DNA of 64,000 bases from Hymenobacter pini (GTDB taxonomy: Bacteria > Bacteroidota > Bacteroidia > Cytophagales > Hymenobacteraceae): the NCBI RefSeq assembly GCF_020421205.1, contig NZ_JAIZZH010000001.1:1347691-1411690 (forward strand). Direction: 5' to 3'. Under the pieces are notes generated by a model. The model saw nothing but the letters and a program-made list of their open reading frames with translations. It did no database searches and was not told where the DNA came from. Position numbers and translations under genes: made by a program. Positions 1 to 8,899 of this stretch are shown here, piece by piece (position 1 is the first letter of the stretch; each line of letters opens with the position of its first letter).

Positions 1-1137
1 GATAGAATCCATGAGGTGAAGCAACTTTCCGGCTTCGGAGTTCCAGAGTGCCTCTTGCACCACGCCAGCGGGGTAAAACGTAGTGCCCTGCAGCTGAGTG
101 GCAAAGTCATGAGCCGAAGGGTGCGCCGAGGCCTGAAAGTCGAAAGGCAGGCCCGCGCCGGCCGCCGCCACCGGAGCCGTCCACAAAGGATTGGGCGGAA
201 CTACTACGGGTAAGCCGTTGGCTAAGTATTCGAACAGCTTAGTGGGCACGCACCGGGCCGTGCTGGGGTGCGGACGGTAGGGCAGCAACCCCAGGTGACT
301 GTCCCGGATGGCTGCTACCACCTCGGTGTGAGGAACTAGCTCAGCCCCGCCAACAAGCCGCACTGCGCCCGAAGCCGCTGCAACAGCCGCGTGGAGTTTC
401 GCCAGTAGGTCAGGCTGCTGGCAGGCCCCAATAATAGTGAGCCGGGCCCCGGGCCAAGCCTCCCGTAGCCACTGCGTAAACCGAATAGCCTCCCACACCC
501 CATTCAGCTCCGAAATGGTACCGGAGTACAGCAACTCCAACGGCGCTGGTGACAAGGGCAGCCGCTGCCGGGGTGTTGCGGGCAGCTCCTCATAGGGTTG
601 ATACTTGTTTTCAATGATGATGGCCCGGTGAGCAAAAGGCAACTCCTCGGCGTAGCTCCGCTCCGCCAGTATAATGCCGGCGGCCCGGCCGGTGGCCAAC
701 GTTTCCAGCCTACGCACCAGACCTGCCAGCAGCCCCCGGGCCCAGGCCGGGTACACGGCCTGCGTGAGGATATTGAGGGCATAATTCTCGCGCACATCGT
801 ACACGAAGTGGCGGCCGGAGCTTAATAGTTGCCACAGCACCGTAAGTGGCAGCAACTCGGGCGCATGTACGAATACCACCTGGGGCCGCAGCCGCCGCAG
901 CAACTGCCAGTAGCGTACTTGCGCGGCCAGTCGGGCCCAGCTTAGCCGCCCGCCCTGCAATAGGACATGGGTATGCAGGTTGGCCGGTAGGTGAGCGAGT
1001 GCGGGTGCCCAGCGGCCGGCAACGTGCACCGCCGTGTCGACCCGCTCAGCTAGGGTACGGCCAAACTTTCCCAGCATCCGGGTATCATCCAGGGGCTTTA
1101 GCACGGAGGCCAGTAAAATGGTAGCGGCAGGCGGCAT
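1..1137 (-). CDS. Glycosyltransferase, group 1 family (C-terminus beyond window edge)
   Basis: The frame is open from an ATG at 1135-1137 leftward to the window edge (379 codons), so the 3' end is missing. The protein has the two-lobed layout of a GT-B glycosyltransferase. The N-terminal lobe holds RPQVVFVHAPELLPL. The C-terminal lobe begins at LLYSGTISELNGVWEAI, and a donor-binding loop reads CVPTKLFEYLANGLPVVV, where the Glu of KLFEYL fits the conserved GT4 position. Such enzymes transfer sugars from nucleotide donors, typically for surface polysaccharide. Donor and acceptor cannot be told. The start lies 124 bp from the divergent dapD start. The frame stays open a little upstream without a better start codon. 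Confidence 0.85.
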   Translation of the reverse strand, partial: MPPAATILLASVLKPLDDTRMLGKFGRTLAERVDTAVHVAGRWAPALAHLPANLHTHVLLQGGRLSWARLAAQVRYWQLLRRLRPQVVFVHAPELLPLTVLWQLLSSGRHFVYDVRENYALNILTQAVYPAWARGLLAGLVRRLETLATGRAAGIILAERSYAEELPFAHRAIIIENKYQPYEELPATPRQRLPLSPAPLELLYSGTISELNGVWEAIRFTQWLREAWPGARLTIIGACQQPDLLAKLHAAVAAASGAVRLVGGAELVPHTEVVAAIRDSHLGLLPYRPHPSTARCVPTKLFEYLANGLPVVVPPNPLWTAPVAAAGAGLPFDFQASAHPSAHDFATQLQGTTFYPAGVVQEALWNSEAGKLLHLMDSI

Positions 1138-1261
1138 ATTGGGTACGAAGATGGTACTTTTGCCGCACGAGTTGCCAGTTTTCGGTTGCCAGTCGGCAGC
1201 GACTTTCTGTTTCGACGGGTGGCTAACCCCAACTGACCTCTACAACCGACACTTCATTTTC

Positions 1262-2083
1262 ATGATTGAACTACAAACGCTCATCGAGGCTGCCTGGAAC
1301 GACCGGAGCCTGCTACAACAATCTGCCACCACCGAGGCCATCCAGCACGTAATTGAGGAGCTGGACAAAGGCCGCTTGCGCGTGGCCCAGCCCGGCGCTG
1401 CAGGTGCCGAGTGGCAGGTAAATGACTGGGTGAAGAAGGCCGTTATCCTGTACTTCCCCATCCGTCAGATGGAAACCATCGAAGTGGGCCCGTTCGAGTT
1501 CCGCGACAAAATGCGGCTAAAAACCAACTACGAGCAGCAAGGGGTACGCGTGGTGCCCCCTGCCGTAGCCCGCTACGGCGCTTACCTGGCGCCCGGCGTT
1601 ATCATGATGCCCAGCTACGTGAACATTGGCGCCTGGGTAGGCGAGGGCACAATGGTGGATACTTGGGCTACCGTAGGCTCCTGCGCCCAGATTGGGGCCG
1701 GCGTGCACCTGAGCGGGGGCGTGGGCATTGGCGGCGTGCTGGAGCCCGTGCAGGCCGCGCCGGTTATTGTAGAGGACGGGGCCTTTGTGGGCTCGCGCAG
1801 CATTCTGGTAGAAGGCTGCTTCGTGGGTAAAGAGGCTGTAATCGGGGCGGGGGTAACCATCACCGGCAGCACCCGCATTATCGACGTGACGGGTACCGAG
1901 CCCAAGGAGTACCGCGGCTATGTGCCGGCCCGCTCGGTAGTAATTCCTGGTTCGCTGCCCAAGCAGTTCCCGGCTGGGGAGTACCACGTGCCCTGCGCCC
2001 TCATCATTGGCCAGCGCAAGCCCAGCACCGACCTCAAAACGTCGCTCAACGACGCCCTGCGCGAGCATAACGTGGCTGTATAG
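1262..2083 (+). CDS. dapD: 2,3,4,5-tetrahydropyridine-2,6-dicarboxylate N-succinyltransferase
   Basis: A 273-residue acyltransferase of the lysine/diaminopimelate pathway, which succinylates tetrahydrodipicolinate from succinyl-CoA. The start is the ATG giving MIELQTLIEAAWNDR, the standard DapD N-terminus and length; the frame is open upstream to 1034 but that part overlaps the divergent glycosyltransferase and is not DapD-like. After an alpha-helical N-terminal domain comes a left-handed beta-helix of hexapeptide repeats (VNIGAWVGEGTMVDTWATV, then IGAGVHLSGGVGIGGVLEP), then the VEDGAFVGSRSILVEG block. Cytoplasmic trimer by family knowledge. It stands alone in the forward direction. Confidence 0.96.
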   Translation: MIELQTLIEAAWNDRSLLQQSATTEAIQHVIEELDKGRLRVAQPGAAGAEWQVNDWVKKAVILYFPIRQMETIEVGPFEFRDKMRLKTNYEQQGVRVVPPAVARYGAYLAPGVIMMPSYVNIGAWVGEGTMVDTWATVGSCAQIGAGVHLSGGVGIGGVLEPVQAAPVIVEDGAFVGSRSILVEGCFVGKEAVIGAGVTITGSTRIIDVTGTEPKEYRGYVPARSVVIPGSLPKQFPAGEYHVPCALIIGQRKPSTDLKTSLNDALREHNVAV

Positions 2084-2300
2084 TCCGCAAGCTGTAGTAA
2101 TGTAATTACCCGACGCCCCGGCCGGCTTCCTTGAGGAGCTAGCCGGGGTGTTGTGTGTTCTCCGCAGTCCTTATCCGGATTTGTGCCAGCCAAATCCCGC
2201 TGTTTCGTAGGACCGCACTACCAAATCTACTAACATTGTAAGCGGTGGCCAACCTGAACTTCCTACCCGGCTACCTGACTATTCTTTCTTCTTTTGCTTG

Positions 2301-3107
2301 ATGAGTACCCATAGCTCAGTTGTATCGGCCGCACAGGCCCGCGACGAAGTGCGCGACTACATTGCCCAGGAACTGGAAATTGCTCCTGATACCATTCAGA
2401 CGCGCGTGGCGTTTAACCGGGAGCTTCCGTGGGTAGATGGCCGCACCCGGCCGTGCTTTCTGGTGGAGTGGGCCGAGGCTAACGGCCGCGACGGAGTGGC
2501 CATTGCCGGCCCCTACACCCACAATTTCTTTGAGTTCACCCGCGCCGATGCCTATCATCTGGGGGCGCAGAATGCGTGGCGGCAGCAGCTGCTGAATCTG
2601 TACGCCGGCTGCGAGCTGGTGGCCCAGGCCCGCCTCACTCAGCCTCTCACCGATACGCCCGACCCCGCCCGTCTGGCGCTCATCAAACAGGCGCTGGAGG
2701 AGCGCACCAACTGGCGCATTGGCGTAAACGTGTCCTTGCGGGACTTCCTGCGCCTAGGTACCGATGAGTACTACATCTTCAATGGCAGCTGGGTGTGGAA
2801 CCCGCAGTATCGCTACTCGCACCTGAAAGGCTTCATCCCGTACGGCGAGAAGACACTGATGGAGCTGCCCAAGAGCGAATTTATCCCCGTCAAGAATACC
2901 TCCCCATTTGAGGCAATTCCGCCGCTGGGCGAGGATGGAGCGTATCCGGGCGAGCTGGTGAGTTTCATCATTGTGAAAAACAACCAAATTCTGGAAACCC
3001 GCGCCCTCGACTTGTACGCGCGTACCCTCATGAACCAGGTTGCCATGTTCTATGCCCTGGGCCGGGAGCATGGTCCTTTCCAGATTGATCTGGTAGAGCA
3101 GCAATAA
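2301..3107 (+). CDS. Conserved hypothetical protein
   Basis: A 268-residue soluble protein with no signal peptide, membrane segment or motif that I recognise. The ATG at 2301 directly follows an in-frame TTG at 2298; the ATG is preferred. The sequence is rich in aromatics (a WVDGRTRPCFLVEW stretch near residue 50; YIFNGSWVWNPQYRYSHL around 165-180) and has no repeats, which suggests one compact globular domain. It is followed at once by a strong hairpin terminator and preceded by about 215 bp without a gene, so it is probably transcribed alone. Confidence 0.75.
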   Translation: MSTHSSVVSAAQARDEVRDYIAQELEIAPDTIQTRVAFNRELPWVDGRTRPCFLVEWAEANGRDGVAIAGPYTHNFFEFTRADAYHLGAQNAWRQQLLNLYAGCELVAQARLTQPLTDTPDPARLALIKQALEERTNWRIGVNVSLRDFLRLGTDEYYIFNGSWVWNPQYRYSHLKGFIPYGEKTLMELPKSEFIPVKNTSPFEAIPPLGEDGAYPGELVSFIIVKNNQILETRALDLYARTLMNQVAMFYALGREHGPFQIDLVEQQ

Positions 3108-3129
3108 GCCGCCCGGCAGCCATAACATA

Positions 3130-3166
3130 AAAGGGCCGCTCCGAATAACTCGGAGCGGCCCTTTTT
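3130..3166. terminator. Bidirectional hairpin terminator
   Basis: A GC-rich inverted repeat (AAAGGGCCGCTCCGA, short loop, matching right arm) flanked by A and T runs lies between the converging ends of the 2301 gene and msrA, so it can stop transcription both ways. Confidence 0.85.
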
Positions 3167-3180
3167 AATCATAGAAAGCT

Positions 3181-3825
3181 CTACTGCTTAACAGCGGCTG
3201 GTTTCAGCTTATCAGCAAACACCTGCCGTACCTTGTCTACTTTCGGCTTCACCACAAACTGGCAGTAGGGCTGCTGCCCGTTCTGGTTGTAGTAGTTCTG
3301 GTGATAATCCTCGGCGGGATAGAAGGTGGTAGCGGCCGTAATTTCCGTCACAATGGGGTTCGGGAAAGCATGGGCGGCGTTCAGTTTCTGCTTGTATTCC
3401 TCGGCGAGGCGGTGCTGCTCGTCGTTGTGGTAAAACACCGCCGAGCGGTACTGCGTGCCCGTATCGGCCCCCTGGCGGTTGAGGGTGGTGGGGTCATGGG
3501 TTTTCCAGAATACCTCCAGCAACTCCGCAAAGGAGATAACGCTGGGGTCATAAGTAATCTGGGCTACCTCGGCGTGGCCGGTGAGGCCACTGCACACTTC
3601 CTTATAAGTGGGGTTGGCAATGCGCCCGCCCATGTAGCCCGATACCACTTTGTCTACGCCTTTGAGGTCCTGAAAAACGGCTTCGACGCACCAAAAGCAG
3701 CCGGCACCAAATGTTGCCTGTTCCATTCGTGTTGATTTCTTAAGTGAAGTAGGGGGAGTACGCTGTGCAAGCACTGTGGTGAGCATACCTACGCTTAGCA
3801 CAACCGTCATAATAGCTCGTAGCAT
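3181..3825 (-). CDS. msrA: Peptide-methionine (S)-S-oxide reductase
   Basis: Reduces methionine-S-sulfoxide in proteins. The family signature GCFWCVEAVFQ lies at residues 42-52, with the catalytic Cys at 43; the sequence GVDKVVSGYMGG and GHAEVAQITYDP follow, all typical of MsrA. The 214-residue length includes an extra N-terminus of about 33 residues with a hydrophobic core (TVVLSVGMLTTVLAQ), which looks like a signal peptide, so export to the periplasm is likely. A shorter cytoplasmic start at MEQATFGAG (residue 34) is the alternative. No MsrB domain is fused. Confidence 0.95.
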   Translation of the reverse strand: MLRAIMTVVLSVGMLTTVLAQRTPPTSLKKSTRMEQATFGAGCFWCVEAVFQDLKGVDKVVSGYMGGRIANPTYKEVCSGLTGHAEVAQITYDPSVISFAELLEVFWKTHDPTTLNRQGADTGTQYRSAVFYHNDEQHRLAEEYKQKLNAAHAFPNPIVTEITAATTFYPAEDYHQNYYNQNGQQPYCQFVVKPKVDKVRQVFADKLKPAAVKQ

Positions 3826-3876
3826 ACGTGTATAAGGGGTTTTGGGCGAAAAAAGTTTGGTGCTGTCCAGAATAAA

Positions 3877-3938
3877 CTCAGCCCTGCCGCACCCCGCACC
3901 GCCTCAATGGTCAGGTGTGGAGCAGGGGCAGGGCTGAG
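3877..3938 (-). terminator. Hairpin after 3-hydroxyacyl-CoA dehydrogenase gene
   Basis: Twelve-base perfect arms (CTCAGCCCTGCC and its complement) with a 38-nt loop lie between the dehydrogenase stop and the msrA start. The T run after it on the minus strand is short (TTTATT), so termination may be weak. Confidence 0.5.
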
Positions 3939-3973
3939 GTGAAACAGACCCGCTCACAGGTGTTCTACAGAGG

Positions 3974-4861
3974 TTATTTCTTAAACCGGTCGGCTACTAC
4001 CAAGTCTTTGGTGCCGTGGCCCCAGCTGTAAAAACCTTCCCCGGACTTCACACCCAAGCGGCCGGCCGTTACCATGTTTACCAGCAGCGGGCAGGGGGCG
4101 TACTTCGGGTTGCCAAAGCCTTGATGCAGCACCCGCAGAATTGCCAGGCACACATCCAGCCCAATAAAGTCGGCCAGTTGCAGCGGACCCATGGGGTGGG
4201 CCATACCCAGCTTCATCACCGTGTCAATTTCCTCCACGCCGGCTACTCCTTCGAACAAGGTGTAAATAGCCTCATTGATCATGGGCATTAGAATGCGGTT
4301 GGCCACAAAGCCGGGGTAGTCATTTACCTCGGTGGGCGTTTTCTCCAGTTGCCGAGAGAGGTCCATGATGCGCTGCGTCACCTCGTCGGAGGTGGCGTAC
4401 CCGCGGATAATCTCCACCAGCTTCATCACCGGCACCGGGTTCATGAAGTGCATGCCGATAACCTGCGCCGGCCGCTTGGTGACGGCCGCAATCTGGGTAA
4501 TGGAAATAGAAGAGGTGTTGGAAGCCAGAATAGCCTCAGCCGGCGCGTGCTTATCCAACTCGCGGAAAATGTTGAGTTTCAACTCCACGTTTTCCGTGGC
4601 AGCCTCCACCACCAGTTCCGCGTTGCGGACGCCTTCAGCAATGCTCGTGTACGTGGTCAAACGACCCAGGGTAGCCGTTTTGTCATCGGCCGAGAGGCTG
4701 CCTTTAGCTACCTGACGGTCCAGGTTTTTGCCGATGGTGGCAAGGCCCTTGTCCAGCGCGGCCTGGTTAATGTCGATAAGGGAAACGGCGAATCCGTGCT
4801 GGGCAAAAACGTGGGCAATACCATTGCCCATCGTGCCCGAGCCAATAACGGCTACGTTCAT
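3974..4861 (-). CDS. 3-hydroxyacyl-CoA (3-hydroxybutyryl-CoA) dehydrogenase
   Basis: A 295-residue NAD(P)-dependent dehydrogenase that interconverts 3-hydroxyacyl-CoA and 3-oxoacyl-CoA. The Rossmann motif GSGTMG is at residues 7-12. The catalytic region includes SNTSS (114-118) and MHFMNPVPVMKLVEI (137-151), with His138 as the catalytic base and Asn nearby. The C-terminal helical dimerisation domain has NDYPGFVANRILMPMINEA and the terminal GVKSGEGFYSW. Length and motifs match the Hbd/PaaH family (butanoate or fatty-acid beta-oxidation). No other beta-oxidation genes are adjacent, so the exact pathway is not shown by context. Confidence 0.93.
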   Translation of the reverse strand: MNVAVIGSGTMGNGIAHVFAQHGFAVSLIDINQAALDKGLATIGKNLDRQVAKGSLSADDKTATLGRLTTYTSIAEGVRNAELVVEAATENVELKLNIFRELDKHAPAEAILASNTSSISITQIAAVTKRPAQVIGMHFMNPVPVMKLVEIIRGYATSDEVTQRIMDLSRQLEKTPTEVNDYPGFVANRILMPMINEAIYTLFEGVAGVEEIDTVMKLGMAHPMGPLQLADFIGLDVCLAILRVLHQGFGNPKYAPCPLLVNMVTAGRLGVKSGEGFYSWGHGTKDLVVADRFKK

Positions 4862-5201
4862 GTGAAAGTGAGAATTGGGTGGGAGGTGTAGCCAGCTAAC
4901 CGGCTTGTGGCCGCAAAGCTAACCTTAAAAGCAGAAGTAGCCCAACGGGTAAGCAGAGGATGGTAGCGGTAAAATACAATGATGATGATAGAAAGTTTTG
5001 TTTTGTAATTAATTGATAATCATATGTGTAAGTGTTTATCGGTAGATATATGTAAAAAAATTATCAGATGTTATAAACCTTTTGCGGAAAGGCCCGCGTA
5101 CAAAACCGCAGATCGGCCTTCATAGCTTCATCACCCAATTCAGCTAGGAGGCTACGCGTTCCACTCTCCCTATCTTTCACCAACTCTCTCCTCTTTTCAT
5201 C
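4862..5201. other. Gene-free stretch
   Basis: About 340 bp, AT-rich in its middle part (about 4,985-5,075), between a minus-strand gene and the small plus-strand gene at 5202. It must hold promoters for both. I see no coding frame, RNA gene or strong hairpin. Confidence 0.5.
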
Positions 5202-5360
5202 ATGGGAAATCTGCTGTATATCATCGCCGTAATTCTGGTCATTCTCTGGGCTGTTGGCTACTTCGGTATGCACGTTGGCGGCGGCCTGATTCACATTCTG
5301 CTGGTAATTGCCATCATTGCCATTCTGCTGCGTGTGATACGCGGTGGTAGTGCGGTGTAA
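5202..5360 (+). CDS. Small lmo0937-family membrane protein
   Basis: A 52-residue protein starting MGNLLYIIAVILVILWAVG, made of two hydrophobic segments separated by a short glycine-rich turn (GYFGMHVGGGLIH) and ending in RVIRGGSAV. The pattern of two transmembrane helices and a glycine/histidine turn matches the small stress-associated lmo0937 family (DUF5670), common in Bacteroidota and Firmicutes. Function in the cell is unknown. It is followed by a very strong terminator, so it is a one-gene transcript. Confidence 0.8.
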   Translation: MGNLLYIIAVILVILWAVGYFGMHVGGGLIHILLVIAIIAILLRVIRGGSAV

Positions 5361-5404
5361 CCACTCTGCCTTTCCACTGTAGTAGGTGGAAATCATAAAG
5401 TCCA

Positions 5405-5453
5405 AAAACACAGAACGCCCCGCTCAAATGCTTGAGCGGGGCGTTCTGTGTTT
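5405..5453. terminator. Bidirectional terminator with 22-bp stem
   Basis: Nearly perfect palindrome with outer A and T runs and a 3-5 nt loop, sitting between the converging ends of the small membrane protein gene and the beta-barrel gene. Confidence 0.9.
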
Positions 5454-5470
5454 AGCAGTACAAGCAGCGA

Positions 5471-6241
5471 CTACTTCAAGTCAAAGAGGAAGCTAAAGCG
5501 GATTACGGGTTGCCCGTAGATGTCGTTAATACCATCGTTGAAATTGTAGAGCACCGTAATATCGGCGGCGGCCCGGTCGCTGAAGCGGGTGCGATACCCA
5601 ACGCCGGCTAAGGGAGTATTCACGTTGAGTTTACCTTTGAAAAGCTGCCCGCTGGCTGGGTCCTGAAACAGCACTTCGGCTTTGGTCACCTCGTACTCAG
5701 CATGCAGAAAAAATTGCTGATACACGATAAACTGGGCAAATCCTTTCACGCCCACGCTGTTGGTCTTGATGCCATCAAAGCCGCGGGCCGAATAGCTGTT
5801 ATATGCGTAGGAGATGCCCGGCCCGGCGGCAAAGCGCTCCGTAAACCGGTACCCTATGGCCGGTGCCGCACTGGCACTAAACTGGCTAAACCCATAGATG
5901 CTGCTGAAGCCCAGCCCGAAGTTGGAGTACAAAAACCAACGGCGCAACGGTGGAGGGGGAGCCGCTACCCCGGGGCGCTGAGGCAAATCCATCCCCGACG
6001 GCTTATTCGGGTCGTAGGGCATGTTCGACGCCGGCACGTTGGGGTCGGGGGTGGTGGGCGCCACCGGGGCGGGCTGGTACACCGGCTGCTGGGGGCGCGG
6101 TGCCGGAGCCGCACCGGGCGGGGCCGTATTCAGCTGGGGCTTAACGGTGCGAGTGGTATCGGTGGTTTGGGCTGAAACGGTAGGAGCCAGCCCTACCAGG
6201 CTGGCTCCACCAATCAGCATCAGGAAAAACAGTCGTTTCAT
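5471..6241 (-). CDS. Outer-membrane beta-barrel protein with proline-rich linker
   Basis: A 256-residue exported protein. Residues 1-24 are a signal peptide ending at VSA. Residues 25 to about 100 are a low-complexity Pro/Ala/Thr linker (APAPRPQQPVYQPAPVAP). From about residue 105 alternating polar and hydrophobic strands appear (WFLYSNFGLGFSSIYGFS, AIGYRFTERFAAGPGISYAY, ITVLYNFNDG) and the protein ends in RFSFLFDLK, an aromatic C-terminal strand typical of an outer-membrane barrel of the OmpW/porin-like class. Substrate or role is unknown. It ends 20 bp before the start codon region of the ABC-F gene's 3' end and may follow it in one transcript. Confidence 0.8.
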   Translation of the reverse strand: MKRLFFLMLIGGASLVGLAPTVSAQTTDTTRTVKPQLNTAPPGAAPAPRPQQPVYQPAPVAPTTPDPNVPASNMPYDPNKPSGMDLPQRPGVAAPPPPLRRWFLYSNFGLGFSSIYGFSQFSASAAPAIGYRFTERFAAGPGISYAYNSYSARGFDGIKTNSVGVKGFAQFIVYQQFFLHAEYEVTKAEVLFQDPASGQLFKGKLNVNTPLAGVGYRTRFSDRAAADITVLYNFNDGINDIYGQPVIRFSFLFDLK

Positions 6242-6260
6242 AATGCTTCTTTGAACGTAA

Positions 6261-7883
6261 CTACGATACCAATTGGTACATGCGCTGGCGCTGCGCTTTG
6301 ATATTTTCGTCGGCCAGGTATTCCTCGTAGCTCATGCGCCGGTCGATGATGCCGTCGGGCGTCAACTCAATGATGCGGTTGGCCACCGACTGAATCACCT
6401 GCAAGTCGTGGGAGGCAAACAGCAGAGTGCCGTTGAACTCACGCAACGAGTTATCAAGCGCCGTAATGCTTTCCAGGTCCAAGTGGTTGGTCGGGTCGTC
6501 GAGCACCAGCACGTTGCCGGCTTCCATCATCATCTTGGAGAGCATGCAGCGCACTTTCTCGCCCCCGCTGAGCACGTTCGATTTCTTCTGCGACTCCTCA
6601 CCCGAGAACAGCATGCGGCCCAGGAAGCCCCGGATAAACGATTCGTCCTTCTCGGTGCTGTACTGGCGCAGCCAGTCCACCAAGTTCAGGTTGGTATCGA
6701 AGAACTCGGCGTTTTCCTTAGGGAAGTAGCTGGGCGTGATAGTGGTGCCCCACTTAAAGTCGCCGGTGTCCGCTTTGATCTGCTCGAACAGGATGTCGAA
6801 CAGGAGCGAGGCGGCTCGGTCATCGCGGCTGATGATGGCTACTTTATCCTTCTTATCGAGCGAGAAAGACACGTTGCGGAAAATTACCTGGCCATCCACC
6901 GACTTACTCAGATTCTCCACCGTCAGCAGCTGGTTGCCAGCTTCCCGCTCGGGTTTGAAGGCAATGTAAGGGTACTTGCGCGAGCTAGGCTTAATCTCCT
7001 CCAGCGTCAGCTTCTGCAGCAGCTTCTGGCGCGAAGTGGCCTGCTTAGACTTAGAAGCGTTGGCCGAGAAGCGGCGCACAAACTCTTCCAACTCCTTGCG
7101 CTTATCCTCGGTTTTCTTGTTTACCTCCTGGCGCTGGCGCAAAGCCAACTGCGACGACTCGTACCAGAACGAATAGTTGCCGGGGTACATGGTAATTTTG
7201 GAGAAGTCCAAGTCGGCCATGTAGTTACACACCGCGTCGAGGAAGTGACGGTCGTGGCTCACTACAATTACCGTGTTCTGGAAGGAGTCCAGGAAGTTTT
7301 CCAGCCACAATACGGTTTCAGCGTCGAGGCCGTTGGTCGGTTCGTCCAGCAACAGCACATCGGGGTTGCCAAACAGTGCTTGAGCCAGCAGCACCCGCAC
7401 TTTGTCGGAGGTACCTAGGTCGGCCATCAGGGTGTGGTGCTTGTCTTCGCCAATACCCAGGCCCGAGAGCAACTCGGCCGCTTCGTACTCGGCATTCCAG
7501 CCTTCCAGGTCGGCAAACTCGCCTTCCAGCTCAGCAGCCCGCTCCCCGTCAGCGTCCGAGAAGTCAGCCTTGGCATAAATGGCATCCTTCTCCTCCATTA
7601 CTTTCCACAAGCGGGTGTGGCCCATGATAACCGTTTGGAGCACTGGGTAAGCATCGTATTCAAACTGGTTCTGCTTCAGCACTGACAAGCGGGCACCTTT
7701 GGGCATATCCACCGAGCCGGTGTTGGGCTCAATCTCGCCCGATAGAATCTTTAGGAAAGTAGACTTGCCAGCGCCGTTGGCCCCAATGAGGCCATACACG
7801 TTGCCGGGCATGAACTTGATAGTAACGTCTTCGAACAAGATGCGCTTGCCGTAGCGCAGGCTTACGTTGGAGGTGCTGATCAT
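6261..7883 (-). CDS. ABC-F family ATP-binding protein, YbiT-like
   Basis: A 540-residue soluble protein with two ABC ATPase domains and no membrane segments, so a translation-associated ABC-F protein rather than a transporter. Domain 1 has the Walker A GANGAGKST and LLLDEPTNGLD; its signature loop is degenerate (LGTSDKVRVLLAQALF), as in YbiT. A charged linker follows (about residues 245-305, RQRQEVNKKTEDKRKELEEF). Domain 2 has the canonical LSGGEKVRCMLSK signature and VLDDPTNHLD. The start MISTSNVSLRYGKRIL at 7883 was chosen over an upstream ATG (7949) because it aligns with the ABC-F N-terminus. ABC-F proteins act on the ribosome E site. Confidence 0.93.
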   Translation of the reverse strand: MISTSNVSLRYGKRILFEDVTIKFMPGNVYGLIGANGAGKSTFLKILSGEIEPNTGSVDMPKGARLSVLKQNQFEYDAYPVLQTVIMGHTRLWKVMEEKDAIYAKADFSDADGERAAELEGEFADLEGWNAEYEAAELLSGLGIGEDKHHTLMADLGTSDKVRVLLAQALFGNPDVLLLDEPTNGLDAETVLWLENFLDSFQNTVIVVSHDRHFLDAVCNYMADLDFSKITMYPGNYSFWYESSQLALRQRQEVNKKTEDKRKELEEFVRRFSANASKSKQATSRQKLLQKLTLEEIKPSSRKYPYIAFKPEREAGNQLLTVENLSKSVDGQVIFRNVSFSLDKKDKVAIISRDDRAASLLFDILFEQIKADTGDFKWGTTITPSYFPKENAEFFDTNLNLVDWLRQYSTEKDESFIRGFLGRMLFSGEESQKKSNVLSGGEKVRCMLSKMMMEAGNVLVLDDPTNHLDLESITALDNSLREFNGTLLFASHDLQVIQSVANRIIELTPDGIIDRRMSYEEYLADENIKAQRQRMYQLVS

Positions 7884-8168
7884 AGAAAGTTGGTTGGGAA
7901 AAACCCGGAAAAGCCAGTGGCTGAGCAACCGGCCCGCAAAAGTACACAAAAAGGCCCGGCTCCCGGAAATCAGACTGATTCTGGTTAAGTAAGCCGAAAA
8001 AAAAGGGTTGGAATCACAACCGTCTACTCCTCAGCTCGGTATAGAAAAAGTAACTGGCAGCTTATCTGGGAGTTGGCTATAGTACCCAACAGAATTGGAT
8101 ACGTAGCGAGTTCCGGCCGACTGTAGTACACCTGTGTTTTCACCCTCACACCAAAACCATCACCTGTT

Positions 8169-8642
8169 ATGGCTACATCTCACCTCACCCCTGAAGCCAA
8201 CGGCGTCCGGTACGGGCTGTTCACAGCCGGCGGCATGATGCTCTATTTCCTGGTAGCTTCTCTCTTTGGGCTGACCGAGCACATTGAGTTGAGCTTCCTG
8301 AACGGACTTATTCTGGCCATTGGCATTTGCCTGGCCATCGTACACTACAAAAACTACCGGCACGGACGGATGCCGTACCTGCACGGCTTCGGCACGGGCA
8401 TTATTACGGCAGTAGTGGCCTCCGTTGCCTTTGGCTTCTTCTTCATTCTATACGCCGGAGTGCTCAACCGCCATATTATGGATGGCATCCGGGCTCAGGA
8501 CCTGTTTGGGTTTGATCTGTCGGTGACCATTGCCTTCCTGGCCATTGTACTGCAAGGGGCTATGTCGGGCGTGATTATCTCCCTGATTGCCATGCAGTAC
8601 TATAAAAGTCCTGACCATAAGCCACTGACTGGTCTTGAGTAA
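8169..8642 (+). CDS. DUF4199-type membrane protein
   Basis: A 157-residue protein with four predicted transmembrane helices (around residues 15-35, 43-62, 77-102 and 118-142). The order, with a YGLFTAGG start, a short KNYRHGRMPYLHGFGTGI loop between helices 2 and 3, and a short polar tail, fits the DUF4199 family, which is widespread in Bacteroidota and has no known function. Single-gene unit: 285 bp without a gene upstream and a clear terminator after it. Confidence 0.7.
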   Translation: MATSHLTPEANGVRYGLFTAGGMMLYFLVASLFGLTEHIELSFLNGLILAIGICLAIVHYKNYRHGRMPYLHGFGTGIITAVVASVAFGFFFILYAGVLNRHIMDGIRAQDLFGFDLSVTIAFLAIVLQGAMSGVIISLIAMQYYKSPDHKPLTGLE

Positions 8643-8664
8643 CAGCATCCTGTGTAAGCGAGAC

Positions 8665-8695
8665 AAGGCCGGACACTAAAAGTCCGGCCTTTTTC
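8665..8695 (+). terminator. Rho-independent terminator
   Basis: Perfect 10-bp arms (AAGGCCGGAC and its complement) followed by a T run, 23 bp after the DUF4199-type gene. Confidence 0.9.
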
Positions 8696-8899
8696 GTTTA
8701 AGCATAAACTGCTATAATTCTATATTTATGGATATTTGCAATAAATAATTTGACTAAATCTATAGAATGTCATTGTATATGTTATTTATCTTTTATTAAT
8801 TTGTACAAAATAAGTGCTAATCAGCGGAATCTTCTTTAAATGAAACTGGTTCTTGCTACACTTATTATGTCTAATTACCTGCCCGCTTTCCACCGTTTT

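Noticed and set aside
1517..2068. 183-codon minus-strand frame inside dapD
   Set aside because: Antisense shadow of dapD.
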